NCBI GenBank assembly: GCA_963643205.1
Contig: CAVIJJ010000001.1
Coordinates: 1 to 64,000 of the forward strand
Reading direction: 5' to 3'
Source of the DNA: Phil1 sp963643205
GTDB taxonomy: Bacteria; Bacillota; Clostridia; Christensenellales; CAG-138
Length of the DNA stretch: 64,000 nucleotides
In this document: one piece after another, positions 23,541 through 30,513 of the stretch
Layout of the letters: the number at the start of each line of letters is the position of its first letter
Numbering within the stretch: position 1 is the stretch's first letter
Made by a program: the position numbers and the translations under genes
Notes under the pieces: model-generated
Told to the model about the DNA's origin: nothing
The model's input: only the letters and a program-made list of their open reading frames with translations
Databases searched by the model: none

Positions 23541-24410
23541 TCCCTCTCTGTTCTGCAGATATTCAAGCAAAGTTCGGCTTACCACGGAGCTCGCCGTTTT
23601 TGAAAACGCAAGCCCTATAGTCCTGTAGCACCTCGGTTCAAGCGGGCGGGAAACTACGCCTACGCATCCAAACGCGCGCATTACAAGCTCCTGCGAAATG
23701 GTTACGCCAAGCCCGCTGCGCACAAACGCCATAATGAGCGTATCGTCTCTGAAGTTATAAACTATGTTCGGCTTAACAGGGCATTTAAGCATCAGGTGTT
23801 GAATGTCGTTGTCACAGCCGGGCGTTTCAATGATAAGCGGATATCTGAAAAGCTCGGATAACGATACGCTTTCGTTCGCCGCAAGCGGATGGCCTTGTGG
23901 AAGCACGGCGCAGAGCGGATCATCCCTTAGCGGATAGAACTTCAAATCGTGCGCGACTATGGACGATAAAAATCCGCAGTCCACCTGCCCGTGCGTTATC
24001 CAATCACGTATCTCGTCATAGTTGCCGTCAAGTATCTCTATATCGACCTTAGGATAGTGCTCCTTAAAATACAGCACCGTTTCCGGCATCCAAAGCGCCG
24101 TAAAGCTTGAAAAGCTGCCTATGCGCAGCTTACCTTCAACCTTGTGGTTAATGTTGAACGCCGCTTGACGAAGCCTTGCTTTTTGGTTGGCCATTTCGCG
24201 AATATAGGGCAGGAGTCTGTTGCCGTTGTCGGTCAGCGTTACGCCCCGTTTTATCCGCGCGAAAAGCTGTACCCCAAGCTCCTCCTCAAGTGAAGCCATC
24301 ATCTGGCTTATTCCGGACTGCGTATAGCTCAGTGCGTCGGCAGCTTTGGAGAAACTTCCCGTTTCGCATATCTTCAAAAATATTTCGTATCTGTCCTTTT
24401 GTTCTCTCAT
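23538..24410 (-). CDS. LysR family transcriptional regulator
   Basis: 290 aa, full length for the family. N-terminal winged HTH (residues 1-60; FSKAADALSYTQSGISQMMASLEEELG) and a periplasmic-binding-like effector domain (about 90-285; EGKLRIGSFSSFTALWMPE). It resembles the CynR/GltC-type group. It is divergent from the SNF transporter with 115 bp between the starts. LysR proteins usually control the divergent gene, so the transporter substrate may be its effector (inference). Confidence 0.93.
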   Translation of the reverse strand: MREQKDRYEIFLKICETGSFSKAADALSYTQSGISQMMASLEEELGVQLFARIKRGVTLTDNGNRLLPYIREMANQKARLRQAAFNINHKVEGKLRIGSFSSFTALWMPETVLYFKEHYPKVDIEILDGNYDEIRDWITHGQVDCGFLSSIVAHDLKFYPLRDDPLCAVLPQGHPLAANESVSLSELFRYPLIIETPGCDNDIQHLMLKCPVKPNIVYNFRDDTLIMAFVRSGLGVTISQELVMRAFGCVGVVSRPLEPRCYRTIGLAFSKTASSVVSRTLLEYLQNREG

Positions 24411-24421
24411 AAAGGTCTACC

Positions 24422-24469
24422 TATCAGTAAAATTAATATACCATAGCAAAAATATTTGTTTTACTGATA
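24422..24469. promoter_or_regulatory. perfect 11-bp inverted repeat between lysR and the SNF transporter
   Basis: TATCAGTAAAA (24422-24432) and TTTTACTGATA (24459-24469) are exact reverse complements, arm centres 37 bp apart. A 10-bp palindrome ATGATATCAT follows at 24469-24478. Probable LysR operator region controlling both genes. Confidence 0.65.
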
Positions 24470-24525
24470 TGATATCATGTGTTATCCTATCGCACAAGAG
24501 ACTTTGGATGGAAACAGGAGTTATT

Positions 24526-25917
24526 ATGGAGAAGAAATCAAGCAAATTTTCCGGGCAGGTAGGCTTTGTACTTGCCGCAGCCGGAAGCGCCGTAGGCGTA
24601 GGCAACCTGTGGCGGTTTCCGTATCTCGCCGCTAAGGATGGCGGCGGTTTATTTTTGTTGGTCTATCTGGTGCTGGTGCTTACGTTCGGCTTTACTTTGC
24701 TCACATCGGATATAGCTATAGGCAGGCGCACAAAGCAAAGCGCTATCGGGGCTTACGCTCAAATGCGCTCCAAGTGGAAATTCCTCGGTATATTAACGTT
24801 CCTGGTGCCGGTTCTGATTATGACCTATTATGCGGTAATAGGCGGCTGGATTACAAAGTATGCCGTCACCTACGCAACCGGAAACGCTGCCGCCGCCGCG
24901 GAGGATGGCTACTTTACTTCTTTTATAACATCGCCCGTGTCATCTGTGGCGTTTGCGCTGCTGTTTATGGGAGTTACCGCTGTAATCGTGTACAATGGCG
25001 TAGAAAAGGGCATAGAGCGTGTGTCCCGCTATATGATGCCGATTCTGCTTGTGCTGGTCATAATTATCGCGGCTTATTCGCTTACGCTTAAAAATGAGGA
25101 TGCCTCCGGCAATGTGCGCACCGGCATTCAGGGCTTGCTTTATTATCTTACGCCGGATTTTGAGGGGCTGACCGTAAGCCGCTTCCTGCAGATTTTGTTG
25201 GACGCGATGAGCCAGCTTTTCTTTTCACTCAGCGTATCCATGGGCATAATGATAACATACGGTTCCTATGTTAAGGATGATGTTAATCTTAATAAGGCCG
25301 TAAATCAGATAGAGCTTTTTGATACGGGTGTTGCCGTGCTTGCTGGCGCGATGATTATCCCCGCCGTGTATGTGTTCTCCGGCACGGAGGGCATGAGCGC
25401 GGGCCCGAACCTTATGTTTGTTTCCCTGCCCAAGGTGTTCGCGGCCATGGGCAAGGCCGGCACGTTTGTGGGCATTTTGTTCTTTGTAACCGCGATATTT
25501 GCCGCGCTTACTTCGTGCATATCCGTGCTTGAATCAATTGTCGCCAACTGTATGGAAATATTCCATACCGGCCGAAAGAAGACGGTTCTGGTTCTGTCAG
25601 TAATATACCTTGCGGCATCGGCGATAATAGCTCTCGGTTACAGTGTGTTCTATTTTGAAATTAAGCTTCCCAACGGCTCCGTAGGTCAGCTGCTTGATAT
25701 TATGGATTATGCCAGCAACAATGTTATGATGCCGTTTATAGCTTTGCTATCAACAATTCTTATCGGCTGGATAATGACTCCCGATTATGTAATTGACGAG
25801 GTGCAGCGCAACGGCGAGGCATTCCGCCGCAAAAAGCTTTACCGCATAATGATTCGCTATGTTGCCCCGGTTATGATGTTTGTGCTTTTCCTGCAGTCCA
25901 CCGGAATACTTTCATAA
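24526..25917 (+). CDS. sodium-dependent transporter, SNF (NSS) family
   Basis: 463 aa from ATG 24526 with ACAGGAG upstream; the longer reading frame to 24346 runs into the lysR gene and is not credible. The N-terminal SAVGVGNLWRFPYLAAKDGG is the hallmark Na+/substrate binding segment of neurotransmitter:sodium symporters (LeuT/TnaT/MhsT type). About 11-12 membrane helices follow. Bacterial members bring in amino acids with Na+. The substrate cannot be read from sequence. Likely regulated by the divergent LysR protein. Confidence 0.95.
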   Translation: MEKKSSKFSGQVGFVLAAAGSAVGVGNLWRFPYLAAKDGGGLFLLVYLVLVLTFGFTLLTSDIAIGRRTKQSAIGAYAQMRSKWKFLGILTFLVPVLIMTYYAVIGGWITKYAVTYATGNAAAAAEDGYFTSFITSPVSSVAFALLFMGVTAVIVYNGVEKGIERVSRYMMPILLVLVIIIAAYSLTLKNEDASGNVRTGIQGLLYYLTPDFEGLTVSRFLQILLDAMSQLFFSLSVSMGIMITYGSYVKDDVNLNKAVNQIELFDTGVAVLAGAMIIPAVYVFSGTEGMSAGPNLMFVSLPKVFAAMGKAGTFVGILFFVTAIFAALTSCISVLESIVANCMEIFHTGRKKTVLVLSVIYLAASAIIALGYSVFYFEIKLPNGSVGQLLDIMDYASNNVMMPFIALLSTILIGWIMTPDYVIDEVQRNGEAFRRKKLYRIMIRYVAPVMMFVLFLQSTGILS

Positions 25918-25932
25918 CAATAGAATCAATGA

Positions 25933-25964
25933 CCCGTCGCGCGTTTTGCCGGCGGGCCTTTTTG
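25933..25964 (+). terminator. terminator of the SNF transporter gene
   Basis: CCCGTCG (25933-25939) pairs with CGGCGGG (25950-25956) with one G-T pair, followed by CCTTTTT. Confidence 0.7.
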
Positions 25965-25971
25965 TTCCGCA

Positions 25972-26001
25972 TTGACTTGCCTTGGCGCTTCACTTTATAA
26001 T
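25972..26001 (+). promoter_or_regulatory. promoter of the flavin reductase gene
   Basis: TTGACT (25972-25977), 18-bp spacer, TATAAT (25996-26001), 40 bp before the start codon. Confidence 0.7.
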
Positions 26002-26041
26002 TAAACATATAATGAAAAAGAAGAAAGGATGAAATTTTGAT

Positions 26042-26569
26042 ATGAAGGAAATCTCGATACAGGACTTTAGCATGAATCCATTTACCGCCTTTGGCGATGA
26101 TTGGATGGCACTTACCGCCGGAAATGAGCGGGATGGATACAATGCTATGACAATCGCCTGGGGGCATATCGGCTCAATATGGGGCCGTAAAAATCAGCGC
26201 GGATGCCTGCCTACCGCAATCTGCTATGTCCGTCCGCAAAGATACACAAAGCAGTTTATGGATAGGGAGGAGTATTTTACCATATCCCATTTTCCGGAGC
26301 GTTACCGCAAGGCACTTGGGTATATCGGCAGCAGGTCCGGCCGTGACGAGGATAAAATAGCCTCTGCCGGCCTTACTCCCGCGTTCATAGACGGCACCAC
26401 TTATTTGGCCGAGGCTGATATTGTGTTTGTCTGCAAAAAGATATACACGGGAGAAATCACGGAAAACGGCTTTGTTGATAAGGAACTTGTTGACGGCAAC
26501 TATCCCGAAAGGGACTTCCATACGGTGTATATGGGCGAAGTAATAAAAATATTGAGGAAAGAAGACTGA
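26042..26569 (+). CDS. flavin reductase-like domain protein
   Basis: 175 aa, split-barrel FMN-binding fold (flavin reductase like). Typical points: NAMTIAWGHIGSIWG (flavin-binding turn), YVRPQRYTKQFMD, and FTISHFPERYRKALGYIGSRSGRDEDK. Small stand-alone members in clostridia are thought to carry electrons between ferredoxin or NAD(P)H and unknown partners. It is alone, with its own promoter; the next gene starts 55 bp later and may be co-transcribed. Exact substrate not known. Confidence 0.9.
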   Translation: MKEISIQDFSMNPFTAFGDDWMALTAGNERDGYNAMTIAWGHIGSIWGRKNQRGCLPTAICYVRPQRYTKQFMDREEYFTISHFPERYRKALGYIGSRSGRDEDKIASAGLTPAFIDGTTYLAEADIVFVCKKIYTGEITENGFVDKELVDGNYPERDFHTVYMGEVIKILRKED

Positions 26570-26624
26570 AGCGGCAAATAAACCGCGGCCGGCAAATTGC
26601 CATTCTTGACGCGAAGGAAAGAAC

Positions 26625-27173
26625 ATGAACTGTAAAATAATCAGGAGCAACCGCAAAACGCTCTCACTTCAGGTGAATTCCGAGGGCATTATCGTAAGGG
26701 CACCGTTTGCGGTGAACGATGCGGATATAAACGCGTTTATATTAAAACATAAGGAATGGATAGATAAAAATCTTGAAAAGCAGTCATGCCGGCAAAAAGA
26801 GTTGGCGGCTCTTGAACCCATAACCATGCAGGATATAAAGGAGCTTGCCGACAAAGCCAAAAAGGTAATCCCCGAAAGGGTAAGGTATTACGCCCCAAAG
26901 GTAGGCGTAACCTATGGCTCGATTACTATTCGCAATCAGCATACAAGGTGGGGCAGCTGCACGGGCAAGGGAAATTTGAACTTCAATTGCCTTCTTATGC
27001 TTGCCCCGCCGCAGGTTCTGGACAGCGTAGTGGTGCACGAGCTTTGCCACAGGAAGGAAATGAACCATTCGGATAGGTTTTACGCGGAGGTTCTCAGGGT
27101 TTATCCGGAATACAATAAATGGAACAAATGGCTTAAAGAAAACGGCCCAATACTTATAAGCAGAATGCAGTGA
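26625..27173 (+). CDS. YgjP-like metallopeptidase (DUF45/M48 group)
   Basis: 182 aa. The zinc-binding HELCH (about residue 135) and the later NHSDRFYAEV (His as third ligand) match the YgjP/UPF0758-neighbour WLM/SprT-like group. The N-terminal beta domain with RSNRKTLSLQVNSEG and RWGSCTGKGNLNFNCLLMLAP is diagnostic. A cytoplasmic zinc hydrolase of unknown substrate. AAGGAAAG precedes the start. Confidence 0.92.
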   Translation: MNCKIIRSNRKTLSLQVNSEGIIVRAPFAVNDADINAFILKHKEWIDKNLEKQSCRQKELAALEPITMQDIKELADKAKKVIPERVRYYAPKVGVTYGSITIRNQHTRWGSCTGKGNLNFNCLLMLAPPQVLDSVVVHELCHRKEMNHSDRFYAEVLRVYPEYNKWNKWLKENGPILISRMQ

Positions 27174-27216
27174 TCTTTTTGAGATAAATTTCTCAATAAA
27201 ATATTCAAAATACTTC

Positions 27217-27245
27217 TTTACTTTAGTGTAGTGATGTGCTAATAT
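27217..27245 (+). promoter_or_regulatory. promoter of the amino-acid ABC operon
   Basis: TTTACT (27217-27222), 17 bp, TAATAT (27240-27245). The predicted start (about 27252) falls at the beginning of a small hairpin GTACC-GAGGA-GGTAC (27252-27266). Confidence 0.6.
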
Positions 27246-27302
27246 ACAGAAGTACCGAGGAGGTACCTGAAAGAGTATTAAATTTTATGGAGGATAAAAA
27301 CC

Positions 27303-28193
27303 ATGACCACACTTAAAAAGATCCTTTGCATGGCGCTTGCCGTTGCCATGCTGGCGCTGACCTTTGGTTGCGCGAACAACGCGGCTCAAACAACGGACAC
27401 TGCCGAAGCTACCGCTACCGAAGCTCCTGCCGCTACCGAAACTACCACTGAAGCTACGGCAGAGCCTGAAGAAACGACAACCACGGAAGAAACGTTCACC
27501 CTTAAGCTTGGCTTTGATGCCGAGTTCCCGCCGTACGGCTATATGGACGAAAACGGCGAATACACCGGTTTTGATATAGACATGGCCAAAGAACTTTGCT
27601 CCAGGCTTGGCTGGGAGCTTGAGCTTATCCCCATTAACTGGGATTCCAAGGACTTTGAGCTTGAAAGCGGCACCATAGACTGCATCTGGAACGGCTTTAC
27701 CATGAACGGCCGTGAGGAGCTTTACACCTGGTCCGAGTCTTATATGGACAATTCTCAGATATTTGTTGTAAGGACCGATTCCGGTATCACCGATAAGGCG
27801 GGCCTTGCGGGCAAGACCGTTGCCGTTCAGAAGGAGAGCAGCGCTCTTGAAGCTCTTGAAAGCGAAGACAATACCGAGCTTATGGCATCGTTCAAGCAGC
27901 TTGTTCAGCTTCAGGATTACAACACCGCGTTTATGGAGCTTGAAAGCGGTGCCGTGGATGCCATAGCGATGGATATAGGCGTTGCCAAGTATCAGATAGA
28001 GGGCAAGGAAGACGAATACATGATTCTTGATGATGCCATCCAGTCCGAGCAGTACGCCATCGGCTTCTATCTCGGAAACACCGAGCTTAGGGATAAGGTA
28101 CAGGCTGAGCTGAGCAGCATGGCGGCGGACGGTACGTTTGCCAAGATTAGTGAAGAATGGTTCGGCTATGATGTCTGCACGCTGAGCAAATGA
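27303..28193 (+). CDS. amino-acid ABC transporter substrate-binding lipoprotein
   Basis: 296 aa. Lipoprotein signal with lipobox LTFGC (Cys about residue 22), then a low-complexity Ala/Thr/Glu linker (about 23-65) and a family 3 solute-binding domain (LGFDAEFPPYGYMDENGEYTG and GFDIDMAKEL). These proteins catch polar amino acids outside the membrane for the permease. The linker is longer than usual. First gene of a three-gene operon; TGGAGG precedes the start and the stop overlaps the permease start. Confidence 0.95.
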   Translation: MTTLKKILCMALAVAMLALTFGCANNAAQTTDTAEATATEAPAATETTTEATAEPEETTTTEETFTLKLGFDAEFPPYGYMDENGEYTGFDIDMAKELCSRLGWELELIPINWDSKDFELESGTIDCIWNGFTMNGREELYTWSESYMDNSQIFVVRTDSGITDKAGLAGKTVAVQKESSALEALESEDNTELMASFKQLVQLQDYNTAFMELESGAVDAIAMDIGVAKYQIEGKEDEYMILDDAIQSEQYAIGFYLGNTELRDKVQAELSSMAADGTFAKISEEWFGYDVCTLSK

Positions 28194-28840
28194 ACATACA
28201 AAGCATGATAGCCCAACTTGGGCAGGGAATGCTGACGAGCGTGATTATATACGCGCTTACGCTTATTGGGGCGGTGCCGCTTGCGCTGCCCCTTGCGCTC
28301 GCTCGCGGCGGAAAAAACAAAATAGTCAAGCTCGTAGCCGGCGCGTATACTTCCTTTATGCGCGGCACTCCGCTTATGCTTCAGCTTATCGCCGTATACT
28401 TTGGGCCTTGGTATCTTTTTAAGATAAGGATAAGCGACGGGTATAGGTTTTATGCTGTAATTATAGCATTTGTGCTTAATTACGCCGCCTATTTCGCGGA
28501 GATATACCGCGCGGGAATCGCCGCTGTTCCAAATGGCCAAAGAGAGGCCGCGTCCGTGCTTGGTTATACCAATACGCAAACGTTCTTTCGCATTGTTCTG
28601 CCCCAGGTGATTAAGCACATTCTGCCCCCTATGACGAATGAGTTTATAACCCTGATAAAGGATACGTCTCTTGCGTTCTCAATCGGCGTAATGGAAATGT
28701 TCACGCTCGCTAAGCAGATTTCAAGCGCGGATCGCAGCATGGTGCCCCTTTTGGCCGCGGCGGCTTTCTACTATATCTTTAATGTTATAGTTGCCTTCGT
28801 TATGGGCAGGGTAGAGAAAAAGCTGGATTACTACAGGTGA
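28190..28840 (+). CDS. amino-acid ABC transporter permease
   Basis: 216 aa, HisM/GlnP type with about five membrane helices. The coupling motif with EAASVLGYTNTQTFFRIVLPQ (the EAA loop that docks on the ATPase) is clear at about residues 116-136. Start overlaps the upstream stop by 4 bp (ATGA). Probably forms a homodimer, since only one permease gene is present. Confidence 0.96.
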   Translation: MNIQSMIAQLGQGMLTSVIIYALTLIGAVPLALPLALARGGKNKIVKLVAGAYTSFMRGTPLMLQLIAVYFGPWYLFKIRISDGYRFYAVIIAFVLNYAAYFAEIYRAGIAAVPNGQREAASVLGYTNTQTFFRIVLPQVIKHILPPMTNEFITLIKDTSLAFSIGVMEMFTLAKQISSADRSMVPLLAAAAFYYIFNVIVAFVMGRVEKKLDYYR

Positions 28841-28844
28841 TACG

Positions 28845-29591
28845 ATGGGAATACTTAATTTAGAAAACATAACAAAAAGCTTCGATGGGCGCAAGGTACT
28901 CGATTCCGTATCACTTAGCGTTGAACGCGGCGAAACAATCGCCCTCATAGGTCCTTCCGGCGAAGGTAAATCCACATTGCTTCGCCTGTGCGCGTTTTTG
29001 GAGCGCGCCGATGAGGGCTCAATAGAATATGACGGCATCTTTGCCTGCAAAAACGGTCGTTATGCGTCTAAGGCGGAGCTTGCGGCTTGCAGGTCAAGGC
29101 TCGGCATGGTGTTCCAAAGCTTTGAGCTTTTTCCGCACAGAAGCGTTATTCAGAATATATGCGATGCTCCGGTGATCGTTCAGCATAGGGATAGAAAAGA
29201 GGCCGAGGAAGAAGGCAGTGCCTTACTAAAAAGGGTTGGTCTTGCAGGCAGGGAGGATTCCATGCCGTATCAGCTCAGCGGCGGCGAAAAGCAGCGCGTA
29301 AGCATAGCGCGCGCTCTTTGCATGCATCCGGAAATACTCTTTTTTGATGAACCCACAAGCGCGCTTGATCCTCAAAGCACGCAGGACGTGCTTAATATAA
29401 TCCGTTCGCTTAAAAACGACGGCATAAGCATGATGATAGTCACGCACGAGATGGCTTTCGCCAAAAACGCGGCCGATCGCATAGCGTTTTTGCATGGCGG
29501 CAAAATAGCGGCCATAGGCACAAGCGAGTATATATTCGGCGGCAACGGTCCGGCGGAGCTTGAAAAATTCTTGACGGGCAGCAAAGCCTGA
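28845..29591 (+). CDS. amino-acid ABC transporter ATP-binding protein
   Basis: 248 aa. Walker A GPSGEGKST (36-44), Q-loop, signature LSGGEKQR, Walker B ILFFDEPTSALD and the H-loop His are all present. It starts 4 bp after the permease stop. Energises uptake by the binding protein and permease encoded upstream. Confidence 0.97.
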   Translation: MGILNLENITKSFDGRKVLDSVSLSVERGETIALIGPSGEGKSTLLRLCAFLERADEGSIEYDGIFACKNGRYASKAELAACRSRLGMVFQSFELFPHRSVIQNICDAPVIVQHRDRKEAEEEGSALLKRVGLAGREDSMPYQLSGGEKQRVSIARALCMHPEILFFDEPTSALDPQSTQDVLNIIRSLKNDGISMMIVTHEMAFAKNAADRIAFLHGGKIAAIGTSEYIFGGNGPAELEKFLTGSKA

Positions 29592-29640
29592 TATATATTG
29601 TTCTTATAGTATAAGCGGCAAATCGCCAAAGGAGCGGGAA

Positions 29641-29937
29641 ATGTACGAAAGTAAGCTGAAAAGCCCGGAAATGGATTCCTTATTCGGCGCAATACTTCAT
29701 CTTGAAAATGAGGAAGAATGCTATCGTTTCTTTGAGGATCTTTGTACAATAAACGAGCTTCAGGCTATGGCCCAGCGCTACGCTGTGGCGCACATGCTTG
29801 AAAATAAGGAAACCTACAGCGAGGTTGCCGAGAAAACCGGCGCTTCAAGCGCAACGATATCGCGCGTTAATCGCAGCCTGATGTACGGCGCCAAAGGATA
29901 CAGGCTGGCGTTCGATCGCGAAAAACAGGGGAAATAA
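29641..29937 (+). CDS. YerC/YecD family TrpR-like protein
   Basis: 98 aa. TrpR-fold DNA-binding protein: helix-turn-helix AEKTGASSATISRVNRSL at about 61-78, preceded by FFEDLCTINELQAMAQRYAVA. Members are short transcription factors of Bacillota, related to the Trp repressor but not shown to sense tryptophan. CAAAGGAG precedes the start; followed by a terminator. Lies 49 bp after the ABC operon and may be read from it. Confidence 0.92.
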   Translation: MYESKLKSPEMDSLFGAILHLENEEECYRFFEDLCTINELQAMAQRYAVAHMLENKETYSEVAEKTGASSATISRVNRSLMYGAKGYRLAFDREKQGK

Positions 29938-29955
29938 TCTTTTTAAGGTCTTGGT

Positions 29956-29982
29956 GAGAGGGCGTAAGCACCTCTCTTTTTT
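29956..29982 (+). terminator. terminator after the TrpR-like gene
   Basis: GAGAGG (29956-29961) pairs with CCTCTC (29971-29976), followed by TTTTTT. Confidence 0.75.
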
Positions 29983-30008
29983 GTTGCCCAAAGTTAGGAT
30001 ATACTTAC

Positions 30009-30028
30009 ATATAAACATATGTTTATAT
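30009..30028. promoter_or_regulatory. perfect 20-bp palindrome, likely upstream CadC/ArsR operator
   Basis: Half-sites ATATAAACAT and ATGTTTATAT form an exact palindrome. AT-rich 12-2-12 type palindromes of this kind are the usual targets of ArsR/SmtB repressors. It lies 17 bp upstream of the -35 box. Confidence 0.7.
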
Positions 30029-30044
30029 ATTTTTATAAAACCTA

Positions 30045-30091
30045 TTGACATATTGCCATAGTATCATTATCATATAAACATACTTTTATAT
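30045..30091 (+). promoter_or_regulatory. metal-operon promoter with a second overlapping operator
   Basis: Consensus TTGACA (30045-30050), 17-bp spacer, TATCAT (30068-30073). A copy of the upstream palindrome with two mismatches (30072-30091) overlaps the -10 box and start site. The two operator centres are 63 bp apart, six helical turns. Confidence 0.75.
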
Positions 30092-30132
30092 ATGACCAAT
30101 TTGGTGGGATATAAAAACGAAAGGAGATTGCA

Positions 30133-30513
30133 ATGGACAGCGAAACCAGAACTCTCGTTTGTACTACGGAGCATGTCGACCCGGTGCACGAGGCTGAAAT
30201 ACTCAGTAAGATTCCCGATGAGGATACCGCCTTGGATGCGTCGGAGCTGTTTACTCAGCTTTCAAGCTCCACGCGCATAAGGCTTCTTTGCATTCTGGCG
30301 ATAGAAGAAATGTGTGTATGTGAGTTGGCGGATATGCTTAAAATGAGCCAGCCTTCAATTTCGCATCACCTAAGGCTTTTAAGGCAAAGCGGTGTTGTGA
30401 AATATAAAAAGAGCGGCAAGCGTGTCATATATTATATAACCGATACTCAGGCGGGTACACTTGCCCGCTCAATAGTAAAAGATTTAATGCAGGAGGGCAG
30501 AAAGGATGAGTAA
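30133..30513 (+). CDS. cadC: CadC-type ArsR/SmtB metal-sensing repressor
   Basis: 126 aa. Represses the ATPase operon and lets go on binding thiophilic metal. The alpha-3 motif MCVCELADML has Cys61 and Cys63, and the N-terminal arm has Cys10, which together match the Cys site of CadC (Cd/Pb/Zn). The recognition helix is SQPSISHHLRLL. The His/Asp ligands of the alpha-5 zinc site seen in SmtB/CzrA are not present, so sensing should be by the thiolate site (inference). AAGGAGA precedes the start; 8-bp overlap with the ATPase gene. Confidence 0.93.
   Translation: MDSETRTLVCTTEHVDPVHEAEILSKIPDEDTALDASELFTQLSSSTRIRLLCILAIEEMCVCELADMLKMSQPSISHHLRLLRQSGVVKYKKSGKRVIYYITDTQAGTLARSIVKDLMQEGRKDE

Noticed and set aside
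24346..24525. N-terminal extension of the SNF transporter
   Set aside because: It would overlap lysR and the operator; the family signature starts right after ATG 24526.
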